From positions 186,001 to 250,000 of the forward strand of contig CANMEI010000006.1 in the NCBI GenBank assembly GCA_947496695.1: a stretch of 64,000 bases of DNA, read 5' to 3'. The notes below the pieces were generated by a model that saw only the letters and a list, made by a program, of their open reading frames with translations, searched no databases and was not told the DNA's origin. This document shows positions 9,871 to 17,630 of the stretch, in pieces. The translations under genes and the position numbers were made by a program. How positions within the stretch are numbered: position 1 is the stretch's first letter; every line of letters begins with the position of its first letter. This DNA is from an uncultured Cellulophaga sp. (GTDB lineage: Bacteria; Bacteroidota; Bacteroidia; Flavobacteriales; Flavobacteriaceae).

Positions 9871-10320
9871 TTAATTTTTATTCTTTTCTCGGTACTGTTT
9901 TATAAGTTGTCGCCTAAAATTGTCTTCAGTACGTATTAAAAGTAATATTTTTTTAGGTGACATGATAGTTTTCATCTTTTTAGCATAAGATTCTTCCAAG
10001 TCATTTTTTTCGGCTTGGTACTTCATGTGTTTTTCAAGTAGTTTGGTAGCCTCACTATCGGTTAATTTATCAGAATTTTTTATCTGATCATTTATTTCAC
10101 TGTGGCTTAGCTTACGAAGTTTATTTTTTTTCTCTTCAAAATCATTATAAACAGGCCAAAATTCTTGAGCTTCTTTAGAGCTAAAATTTAGATGCTCAGT
10201 AATGTAAGCGATTTTTAATGCTTTTATTTTATCTCTATCAACATTATTATGTTGTCCGTAAAATGAGATTGTTGCAAAAAATAGAGCAACAACAAGTATT
10301 ATTTTTTTATTAATAATCAT
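9871..10320 (-). CDS. Spy/CpxP-like periplasmic protein of an ECF sigma operon
   Basis: The start at 10320 gives a signal peptide MIINKKIILVVALFFATISFYGQ; the 10362 start would place 14 hydrophilic residues in front of it. The mature chain of about 125 residues is almost entirely charged helix (NFSSKEAQEFWPVYNDFEEK, then KYQAEKNDLEESYAKKMKTI and RREL-like ends), as in Spy/CpxP-type and zinc-resistance-associated sensors. The first 11 bases overlap the upstream anti-sigma-like gene, so translation is probably coupled. From position and fold it is likely the periplasmic modulator of the sigma/anti-sigma pair; homologues are called sensor of ECF-type sigma factor. The signal sensed is unknown. 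Confidence 0.75.
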   Translation of the reverse strand: MIINKKIILVVALFFATISFYGQHNNVDRDKIKALKIAYITEHLNFSSKEAQEFWPVYNDFEEKKNKLRKLSHSEINDQIKNSDKLTDSEATKLLEKHMKYQAEKNDLEESYAKKMKTIMSPKKILLLIRTEDNFRRQLIKQYREKNKN

Positions 10321-10822
10321 CAGTATATAAATTAAGTTCTTCAAATGAGTCCATAGATTCATCTAAATAGGTGTTAATATCTTCATTAGCGATATGACTT
10401 ACTATGTCATTAATTTCTAATTCATCAATTGGTATCAGTTCAGCAATTTCATAACTACTTAATTCTAAATCATTATTATCTAAGTAGTTTTCAATATCTG
10501 CGCTAGCAATATCATCAAAGCTTAAGGTGCTATTAGTGTTGTTAGTTTTAAATGTTAATGCAATAAAAAGAATAGCAACTGCGGCAATAGAAGCTACACT
10601 ATAATAATATTTTTTATATGATTTTAATTCAATTACTTTAGGTTCTTCTTCTTGTAATTTTTGTTGAATACTATTATTTAACGTGTCAAAATAACCGTCA
10701 GGAACTTTAAATCCTTCATTTTTAGCAACAGTTTTCTCTATTGATATTTGCGACATCAATTTATCTGTAAGGTTATCAAAATAACCGTCAGGAGTTTTAA
10801 AACTATTAGATTTATTTTTCAT
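10310..10822 (-). CDS. Putative anti-sigma factor, single-pass, with duplicated PDGYF motif
   Basis: 170 residues. The N-terminal 60 contain two copies of a short motif, KTPDGYFDNL and KVPDGYFDTL, each followed by an amphipathic helix. One transmembrane segment (about residues 71-87, YYYSVASIAAVAILFIALTF) separates this from an acidic, Asp/Glu-rich C-terminus that is probably periplasmic. Its place directly after the ECF sigma gene and its topology fit a membrane anti-sigma factor, but there is no classical zinc-binding anti-sigma (ZAS) HxxxCxxC motif. The repeat is also visible in DNA (matching segments near 10690 and 10780), suggesting internal duplication. Function is inferred from context. 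Confidence 0.7.
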   Translation of the reverse strand: MKNKSNSFKTPDGYFDNLTDKLMSQISIEKTVAKNEGFKVPDGYFDTLNNSIQQKLQEEEPKVIELKSYKKYYYSVASIAAVAILFIALTFKTNNTNSTLSFDDIASADIENYLDNNDLELSSYEIAELIPIDELEINDIVSHIANEDINTYLDESMDSFEELNLYTDDY

Positions 10823-10866
10823 TTTATTTGACTTTCAATATTATGACTATCAATTTGTTAAAAGGT

Positions 10867-11409
10867 TTAATTTTCTTTTAAAAATGATTCTACTTTTTTT
10901 ACAGCTAAGTGATATGATGCCTTTAAAGCTCCAACTGAAGTTTCAAGAATTTCAGATATTTCTTCGTATTTTAATTCTTGGTAATACTTCATATTGAATA
11001 CTAATTTTTGTTTTTCAGGCAAGGTAGCAATTGCTTTTTGTAATGCTAATTCAATTTTATCACCTTCAAAATATACGTCAGATTGTAAATTAGAGATCAT
11101 TTTCTCTTGTGTTTCAGCATCAGTAATACCAAGTTTTCTACTTTTTGTTTTTAAAAAAGTCAATGCTTCATTGGTAGCAATTCTATACATCCATGAATAC
11201 AATTTACTGTCACCTTTAAACTTATTAATGTTTTTAAAAACCTTAATAAATGTGTTTTGTAACACATCATCAGTGTCATCATGGTTCAAAATAATACGAC
11301 GAATGTGCCAATACAATTTTTCTTTGTAGGCATTTATAAGCATCTCAAAAGCACGAGCTTGTGTTTTTGAAGATTGCAATTGTTCAACTAAGAGTTCTTC
11401 CGATATCAA
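10867..11409 (-). CDS. ECF-type RNA polymerase sigma factor (TTG start)
   Basis: A sigma-70 family ECF factor of 180 residues. Region 2 contains HDDTDDVLQNTFIKVFKNI and YSWMYRIATNEALTFLK. Region 4 contains LPEKQKLVFNMKYYQELKYEEISEIL followed by the helix-turn-helix GALKASYHLAVKKVE. The only in-frame start that keeps the conserved N-terminus is TTG at 11409; an in-frame stop lies upstream with no ATG between, and the next ATG would remove about 22 conserved residues. It leads the operon with a membrane anti-sigma-like protein and a Spy-like periplasmic protein, so it is probably held inactive until an envelope signal. The regulon is unknown. Confidence 0.9.
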   Translation of the reverse strand: MISEELLVEQLQSSKTQARAFEMLINAYKEKLYWHIRRIILNHDDTDDVLQNTFIKVFKNINKFKGDSKLYSWMYRIATNEALTFLKTKSRKLGITDAETQEKMISNLQSDVYFEGDKIELALQKAIATLPEKQKLVFNMKYYQELKYEEISEILETSVGALKASYHLAVKKVESFLKEN

Positions 11410-11592
11410 ATTAATACGTCTTAATGTTCTAGTAAGACTTTAAAATTAAGAAAAGGTTTAATGTGTTCTAAATTTTTTATATTTAAATGTTTTATTTGTC
11501 AAAATAATAATTTTTTAACATATATTGTTTTAAAATAATATTTATTGTCAGTTATATTTACTTTGTTATAGAAACCGACCTAAAATTATATA

Positions 11593-12960
11593 ATGAATAA
11601 AATAACTTCAACCAATGGAATCTTAGCTTCTATAGGTCTAAAAGAAAAAATTGGTTACGGAATAGGTGATTTAGGTTTCAATTTTTATTGGGCTAATATT
11701 TCTGGTTTTTTATTGTATTTCTATACTGATGTCTTTGGTATTTCAGCAGCAGCAGCTGGCACTATGTTTCTAGTAACAAAGATATTTGATGCTTTTACAG
11801 ATCCAATTATGGGTGGTATAGCTGATAGAACTAAAACCAAATGGGGAAAATACCGTCCGTATCTTTTATTTGGCGGAATACCTATGGCTGCAGCTACAGT
11901 ATTGACATATACAACACCAGATTTAGAAGGTAGTGAAAAAATATTATGGGCCTACGGTACCTATTCAATTATGATGTTAATGTATACGATTTTGAGTGTG
12001 CCATACTCAGCACTTTCAGGTGTAATTACTGCTAAAAGCCAAGATAGAACTGATTTAATAAGTTTTCGTTTTATTGCTGCATTCACGGGTACAACCTTAG
12101 TTAATTATTACACGTTAGATTTAGTTAACTATTTAGGTAAGGGAGACGAGGCTTTAGGTTGGCAACTTACCATGTTGTTTTATGGTATTGTAGCAACTAT
12201 ACTATTTGCGATAGTAACTTTTAGTACTAAAGAACGTGTTATGCCACCTGTAAGTCAAAAAACAAAACCGGTTGACGATTTAAAAGATTTATTGAAAAAT
12301 AAACCTTGGCTGGTACTTTTTAGTTTAGCGCTAATTATAATGATTACGATTACCATGCGTGCAGGTGCGGCAATATATTATATTAAATATTACGTAAAAA
12401 AGCCTGATTTAGTAGATGATTTTTTAACAACCTACGGCTTGGCTTTGGCTGCAGGAGCAGCATTAACCCCTCTTATGACGCGTTTTTTGGAAAAGAAAAA
12501 GTTGATGATGTTACTCATGAGTTTGACAGGTGTATTATCAATAGCATTCTTTTTTATTCCGCCAGATCAAATATGGTTATTGTTTACGGTAAATATATTG
12601 ATTGGAGTTTGTTTGGGACCAAAGTCTCCTTTAGCATTTTCAATGTATGCAGATACTGCAGATTATACGGAATGGAAAACGGGTAGGAGAGCAACTGCTA
12701 TGACTTTTTCAGCAGCCATATTTTCTCAAAAATTAGGAGGTGCAATAGCCTCTTTTACTATTGGTCTTGTATTGGCATCAATGGGGTATGTAGCCAAAGA
12801 AGCACAGTCAGATGCCTCTCAAACAGGTATCTTGGTAGCTATAAGTATTATGCCAGGTGTTATTGCATTAATAGCAGCTTATATTATGCGTTTTTATACT
12901 TTAGATAAGAAATTATTGAGGCAAGTACAAAATGAATTAAAAGAACGAAAAAACGAATAA
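11593..12960 (+). CDS. GPH-family sugar:cation symporter (MFS)
   Basis: A 455-residue inner-membrane transporter with about 12 transmembrane segments. The N-terminal signature KEKIGYGIGDLGFNFYW, the loop DPIMGGIADRTKTKWGKYRPY and the central TADYTEWKTGRR are diagnostic of the glycoside-pentoside-hexuronide:cation symporter family (MelB, LacS, XynP). It carries a glycoside into the cytoplasm with a cation. The GH94 phosphorylase gene starts six bases after its stop codon, so the two almost certainly form one operon and the transported sugar is probably that enzyme's disaccharide substrate. The identity of the sugar cannot be read from the sequence. Confidence 0.9.
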   Translation: MNKITSTNGILASIGLKEKIGYGIGDLGFNFYWANISGFLLYFYTDVFGISAAAAGTMFLVTKIFDAFTDPIMGGIADRTKTKWGKYRPYLLFGGIPMAAATVLTYTTPDLEGSEKILWAYGTYSIMMLMYTILSVPYSALSGVITAKSQDRTDLISFRFIAAFTGTTLVNYYTLDLVNYLGKGDEALGWQLTMLFYGIVATILFAIVTFSTKERVMPPVSQKTKPVDDLKDLLKNKPWLVLFSLALIIMITITMRAGAAIYYIKYYVKKPDLVDDFLTTYGLALAAGAALTPLMTRFLEKKKLMMLLMSLTGVLSIAFFFIPPDQIWLLFTVNILIGVCLGPKSPLAFSMYADTADYTEWKTGRRATAMTFSAAIFSQKLGGAIASFTIGLVLASMGYVAKEAQSDASQTGILVAISIMPGVIALIAAYIMRFYTLDKKLLRQVQNELKERKNE

Positions 12961-12965
12961 ATATA

Positions 12966-15329
12966 ATGATAAATATTACCGATGATGGTGCTCGTTTGGA
13001 GTTGAATTCTCCGACTAAATTACCTAATGCTTCTTCGTTTTTATGGAATAAAAAAATGATGATTCACATGAATTGTCGTGGTTATGCTATTGCGCAATTT
13101 ATGCAACCTGAACCGGCAAAATATGCATATGCTCCAAATTTAGAGGCAAAAACATTTATGCAACCAGAGCAACCTTATTATGCACATCACCCTGGTCGTT
13201 TTTTTTATATTAAAGATGAAATTTCTAAGTCAGTATTTTCAGTGCCATATGCTCCAGTAAAAGCCAAGTTGGATAGTTTTGTTTTTTCAGCAGGGCAGAG
13301 TAATATTTTATGGAAAATAGAACATCAAGGTTTATATATAGAAATGCGCCTAACACTTACTGAAAATGATTTTTTAGAGAAATGGTCATTTTCAGTTACA
13401 AATACATCAGACATTAAACGAGAATTAAGTATTTACCCTTATTTTCCAGTAGGGTACATGTCTTGGATGAATCAGTCAGGTGAGTTTCATGAAGATATTA
13501 ATGGAGTTATATGTTCTTCAATTACACCGTACCAGAAATATAAAGATTACGATAAAATAAAAACTCTAAAGGATAAAACATTTTTTTTAGCAGCTAAAAA
13601 GCCTTATTCATGGGAAGTAAATCAGGCTAATTTTGAAGGGGAAGGTGGTTTAAATGCTCCAGATGCAATAACAAAACCTGAGTTGAAAAAAGGAGATGCT
13701 TGTTATGAAACTCCAGTTGGTGTTTTACAATACAAACTTTCATTAGCTCCAAAACAAAGTGAACAGTATCGTTTTTTATTTGGAGCAGCTTTAGATAAAA
13801 AAGAAATTAGTGAGATTAGGTCTCGATATTTTGATAAAGAAGAAAAAGGTTTTGATGAATCAACATTAGCTTATAAAAAATATTTAGCTCAAGGGGAAGC
13901 TTCTTTAAAAATTAATACACCTGATAAGACTTTAAATAATTTTGTAAACAATTGGTTACCAAGGCAAATGTATTATCATGGTGAAACCAATCGTTTGAGT
14001 ACAGATCCACAGACGCGTAATTATTTACAAGATAATATGGGTATGGGATATATTGATTCAAAAGTAGCTCGTAAAACATATACTACAGCATTAAGTCAAC
14101 AAGAGGAAAGTGGAGCAATGCCTGATGGAATATTGATTCACCCGGATGCAGAATTAAAATATATAAATCAAATTCCTCACACTGATCATTGCGTTTGGTT
14201 ACCTGTTTGTTTGAAAGCATACCTCGATGAAACAAATGATTATGCCTTATTAAATGAAATTGTACCCTTTGCAGGTGGAAAAAAAACAGCAACAATTGCT
14301 GAACATATTAGCTTAGCTATGGATTGGTTGTATGATAATCGTGATGATCGTGGTCTTAATTTTATTGATCAAGGTGATTGGTGCGATCCAATGAACATGG
14401 TTGGCCCTAAAGGTAAAGGAGTATCAGGTTGGCTTTCGTTGGCTACAGCTTATGCTTTAAAAACATGGGCCGGTATTTGTCAGAGAAATGGAAATCATGA
14501 AATATCTAAAGTTTTTCAAACAAAAGCTAAGAATGTGAATAAGGCTGTAAATACTCATTTATGGGATGGGGATTGGTATGCACGTGGTATAACAGATGAC
14601 AATGTTACTTTTGGGGTAAAAGAAGATTTAGAAGGACGTATTTTTATAAATCCTCAAGCATGGGCACTCTTAAGTGGTTGTGCAAATGAAGAACAATCTA
14701 AAAAGTTAATTACTGCGGTTACCGAACAATTAGAAACGCCTTTTGGTGTAGAATTAATGGCTCCTGCATTTACTAAAATGCGTGAAGATATTGGTCGTGT
14801 TACTCAAAAATATCCTGGTTCAGCAGAAAATGGATCAGTATATAATCATGCTGTTGCATTTTATGTTTTTGGACTTTTTGAAACAGGTCATTCAGAAAAA
14901 GCTTATGAGATTTTAATTAAAATGTTGCCAAGTTTTGATGAAAAAGATTTGGTGCAACGTGGACAATTGCCCGTATTTATACCTAATTATTATAGGGGTG
15001 CTTATAAACAACTTCCAAGAACAGCAGGGAGATCCAGTCAGTTGTTTAATACAGGAACGGTTTCTTGGTTTTACCGTAGTTTGATAGATGGTTTATTTGG
15101 TTTAAAAGGTGATATTGATGGTTTACATATCAACCCTCAATTACCAAAATCATGGAAAAAAACAGAAGTAATAAGAAAATTTAGAGGAAGTACATTGCAT
15201 ATTTTTATGGAAAAAAACGCAAAAATAAAACAGTCTCAAATATTTGTTGATGACAAAATATTGGAGACTGCTGTTATTAAAACTGTATCTGGTAAAAATT
15301 ATAAAGTAAAAGTGTTATTGCCAGTTTAA
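12966..15329 (+). CDS. GH94-family glycoside phosphorylase (cellobiose/chitobiose phosphorylase-like)
   Basis: A cytosolic inverting phosphorylase that splits a beta-linked disaccharide with phosphate to give a sugar 1-phosphate. Its 787 residues have the GH94 order: an N-terminal beta-sandwich (to about 270), an (alpha/alpha)6 barrel, and a C-terminal cap. Hallmarks are PRQMYYHGETNR, the catalytic-loop motif GDWCD with the likely general acid Asp474, PGSAENGSVYNHAVAF, and NTGTVSWFYRSLIDGLFGLKG followed by PQLPKSW and RKFRGSTLHI. Most cellobiose phosphorylases have DWND at the catalytic loop; here the third position is Cys. There is no signal peptide, which agrees with import by the upstream symporter. 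No terminator is obvious before the converging gene at 15343. The substrate is unknown. Confidence 0.88.
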   Translation: MINITDDGARLELNSPTKLPNASSFLWNKKMMIHMNCRGYAIAQFMQPEPAKYAYAPNLEAKTFMQPEQPYYAHHPGRFFYIKDEISKSVFSVPYAPVKAKLDSFVFSAGQSNILWKIEHQGLYIEMRLTLTENDFLEKWSFSVTNTSDIKRELSIYPYFPVGYMSWMNQSGEFHEDINGVICSSITPYQKYKDYDKIKTLKDKTFFLAAKKPYSWEVNQANFEGEGGLNAPDAITKPELKKGDACYETPVGVLQYKLSLAPKQSEQYRFLFGAALDKKEISEIRSRYFDKEEKGFDESTLAYKKYLAQGEASLKINTPDKTLNNFVNNWLPRQMYYHGETNRLSTDPQTRNYLQDNMGMGYIDSKVARKTYTTALSQQEESGAMPDGILIHPDAELKYINQIPHTDHCVWLPVCLKAYLDETNDYALLNEIVPFAGGKKTATIAEHISLAMDWLYDNRDDRGLNFIDQGDWCDPMNMVGPKGKGVSGWLSLATAYALKTWAGICQRNGNHEISKVFQTKAKNVNKAVNTHLWDGDWYARGITDDNVTFGVKEDLEGRIFINPQAWALLSGCANEEQSKKLITAVTEQLETPFGVELMAPAFTKMREDIGRVTQKYPGSAENGSVYNHAVAFYVFGLFETGHSEKAYEILIKMLPSFDEKDLVQRGQLPVFIPNYYRGAYKQLPRTAGRSSQLFNTGTVSWFYRSLIDGLFGLKGDIDGLHINPQLPKSWKKTEVIRKFRGSTLHIFMEKNAKIKQSQIFVDDKILETAVIKTVSGKNYKVKVLLPV

Positions 15330-15342
15330 AATAATATATAAA

Positions 15343-15795
15343 TTATCTAATTCTATTTTGAGTATAAGTTCTTCCAAAACAATTTCTAATTTTAGTAATG
15401 GATTTATTTATATTTTCAAAGTCAGAAGAAATCAAATTAGAATCTTTGCTAGTAATTCTTTCATTTATCTTTTTATAGTGTAATGAAATGTATTTGTTAT
15501 CGTCAGTTTCGTTTTCTTTAAGAATTAAAGAATGAACAATTTGATTCCTTTGGATTCTAACATCATCAAAATCTTTAAGTAGTAGAATATAATCTTCTTT
15601 ATTTTCTATATTTGATTTTTTAAATTTTTTAATTAGTTTATTAATTTTTATGGCTGTTCTGCTGTCTGCTAGAAATTCTAAATTATTTTCTGTTATATTT
15701 AATTTGTATGAAATATCTGAAATTATAAATTCAGTATTAACAAAATTCATTACAATTTTTCCAACTAGATAATGAATATTATTAGAATCATCCAT
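15343..15795 (-). CDS. Small HEPN-like protein with RNxxxH motif
   Basis: 150 residues, mostly alpha-helical and Lys/Asn/Ile-rich, with no signal peptide. The segment RIQRNQIVHS contains R83-N84-x3-H88, the RNxxxH (Rx4-6H) signature of HEPN ribonuclease-type domains. The N-terminal VGKIVMNFVNTEFIISDI resembles the first helix of this widespread family. It starts 11 bases downstream of the MsbA-like gene and may be transcribed with it. HEPN proteins often work as RNases in toxin-antitoxin or defence systems, with a nucleotidyltransferase partner, but no such partner is next to it. Some HEPN proteins are not toxic, so the role is open. Confidence 0.65.
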   Translation of the reverse strand: MDDSNNIHYLVGKIVMNFVNTEFIISDISYKLNITENNLEFLADSRTAIKINKLIKKFKKSNIENKEDYILLLKDFDDVRIQRNQIVHSLILKENETDDNKYISLHYKKINERITSKDSNLISSDFENINKSITKIRNCFGRTYTQNRIR

Positions 15796-15806
15796 AAATC
15801 AAATAT

Positions 15807-17630
15807 TTAGGCCAATGATTGCATATCAACAAGTTTCTTGTAAGCACCGTTTGAGGCTATAAGATCATTATGTGAACCTTGTTCTACAATTACTCCTTTT
15901 TGTAATACCACAATAGTATCTGCATTTTGAATGGTAGATAAACGATGTGCAATTACAATTGAAGTTCTGTTACGCATCATTTTTTCTAAAGCATCTTGTA
16001 CCAAACGTTCGCTTTCAGTATCTAATGCAGATGTAGCCTCATCAAGAATCATGATTGGCGGGTTTTTTAGTACCGCTCTAGCAATAGATAAACGTTGTTT
16101 TTGTCCGCCACTTAATTTATTACCGCTATCACCAATATTAGTATTGTAACCATTTGGTAATTCAGATATGAAATTATGCGCATTTGCAATTTTCGCAGCT
16201 TCAATAATTTCTTCATCAGTTGCATTCTCTTTTCCTAATCGGATGTTATTTGCAACTGAATCATTAAATAAGATAGAATCTTGTGTAACTAAGCCAAGTA
16301 AACCTCTAAGCGATTTTTTTGTTAGATCTTTTATATTGGTGTCGTCAATTGTAATATTACCTTCATTTACATCATAAAAACGAGTAACAAGGTTTGCAAT
16401 AGTACTTTTTCCACTTCCAGATTGTCCAACTAAAGCAACTGTAGCTCCTTTAGGAACTTTTAATTTAAAATCTTTCAAAATATAATCATCTTCATATTTA
16501 AATGAGATGTTTTCAAGAGTAATGTTATTTTCAAAAGTTTCTTTAGAGATTGCATTTTCTTTTTCAGCAATAGGGTTTTTTGTTTCTAAAACTTCTAAAA
16601 CACGTTCTGCAGCAGCATTACCTTTTTTTACGCCATATGAAGCTTTACTAATTGCTTTAGCTGGTGTTAATATATTATATGCTAATCCCATATATGCTAT
16701 AAATAGCTCTGGTTTTAGGCTTTTTTCAATTAATACCATTTGACCTCCAAACCATAAGATTACTCCAATAGCGGCAATACCGAAAAATTCACTAGTAGGT
16801 GAAGCTAAATTTTGACGGTTTAGTAAGGTGTTTGAAAAGTCGTAAAAACGTTTTGTAGAACCTTGAAATGTATTTGAGAATTTTTTTTCAGCATTAAAAG
16901 CTTTAATAACTCGTAAACCTCCAAGAGTTTCTTCTAAAATTGATAAGAAAACACCTTGTTCTTTCTGTACTTTATCTGATTTCTTTTTTAATGATTTACC
17001 AAGTAAGGAAATTAAGAATCCTGATACAGGTAGAAAAATAAATACAAAAATGGTAAGTTTTACACTTATTGAGACCATTGCAATAATAGTAAACAATATT
17101 GTTAGTGGTTCTCTAATAATTAATTCTAATATGGAAAGAAATGAATGTTGAATTTCTAATACATCTGAAGTAATACGGGCAATTGTATCTCCTTTTCTTT
17201 TTTCAGAATAATAAGATAGTGGTAGCTCTACAGTTTTGGTGTACAATTCATTACGAATATCTTTTAAAACACCATTTCTTAAAAATGTAATAAAGTACAT
17301 GGCCAAATAGTTAAACAAGTTTTTTAAAAAAAACATTGATATAACTAGTGCTACCATAAAAATCAAAGCATCGTTTTCACCTTGACCAGATTTTTGAGTT
17401 ACAAAATAACTTAAATAATCAAAAATATATTCTTTAGCATTAAAAATACCTTTCCAAATAGGTTGTGTGTAAATAGGCTTTGTTTGTTTAAAAATTACAG
17501 ATAACATTGGAAACAATGATACCATTGATAGTGTAGCAAACAAAGCATAAAAAATGTTCGCGATTATATTTAAAACCGCGAACTTTTTATAAGGTTTCGC
17601 AAAGCGAAGAATCTTTTTAAAATAATTCAT
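15807..17630 (-). CDS. ABC exporter, fused membrane and ATPase (MsbA/LmrA type)
   Basis: A 607-residue half-transporter. The N-terminal 320 residues carry six transmembrane segments with the coupling helix region RNELYTKTVELPLSYYSEKRKGD. The C-terminal nucleotide-binding domain has Walker A GQSGSGKSTIANLV, Q-loop LVTQDSILFN, signature LSGGQKQRLSIARAV, Walker B IMILDEATSALD and the H-loop IAHRLST. The ATG overlaps the last base of the phosphohexomutase stop codon (TAATG), so translation is coupled. It is an exporter, probably of lipid or lipid-linked glycan given the sugar-phosphate and glycosyltransferase genes upstream, but lipid A export by MsbA is only one option. Confidence 0.9.
   Translation of the reverse strand: MNYFKKILRFAKPYKKFAVLNIIANIFYALFATLSMVSLFPMLSVIFKQTKPIYTQPIWKGIFNAKEYIFDYLSYFVTQKSGQGENDALIFMVALVISMFFLKNLFNYLAMYFITFLRNGVLKDIRNELYTKTVELPLSYYSEKRKGDTIARITSDVLEIQHSFLSILELIIREPLTILFTIIAMVSISVKLTIFVFIFLPVSGFLISLLGKSLKKKSDKVQKEQGVFLSILEETLGGLRVIKAFNAEKKFSNTFQGSTKRFYDFSNTLLNRQNLASPTSEFFGIAAIGVILWFGGQMVLIEKSLKPELFIAYMGLAYNILTPAKAISKASYGVKKGNAAAERVLEVLETKNPIAEKENAISKETFENNITLENISFKYEDDYILKDFKLKVPKGATVALVGQSGSGKSTIANLVTRFYDVNEGNITIDDTNIKDLTKKSLRGLLGLVTQDSILFNDSVANNIRLGKENATDEEIIEAAKIANAHNFISELPNGYNTNIGDSGNKLSGGQKQRLSIARAVLKNPPIMILDEATSALDTESERLVQDALEKMMRNRTSIVIAHRLSTIQNADTIVVLQKGVIVEQGSHNDLIASNGAYKKLVDMQSLA

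Noticed and set aside
10680..10810. Direct repeat resembling a mobile-element or CRISPR unit
   Set aside because: The two copies encode the PDGYF motif in frame within one gene, so this is an internal protein duplication.
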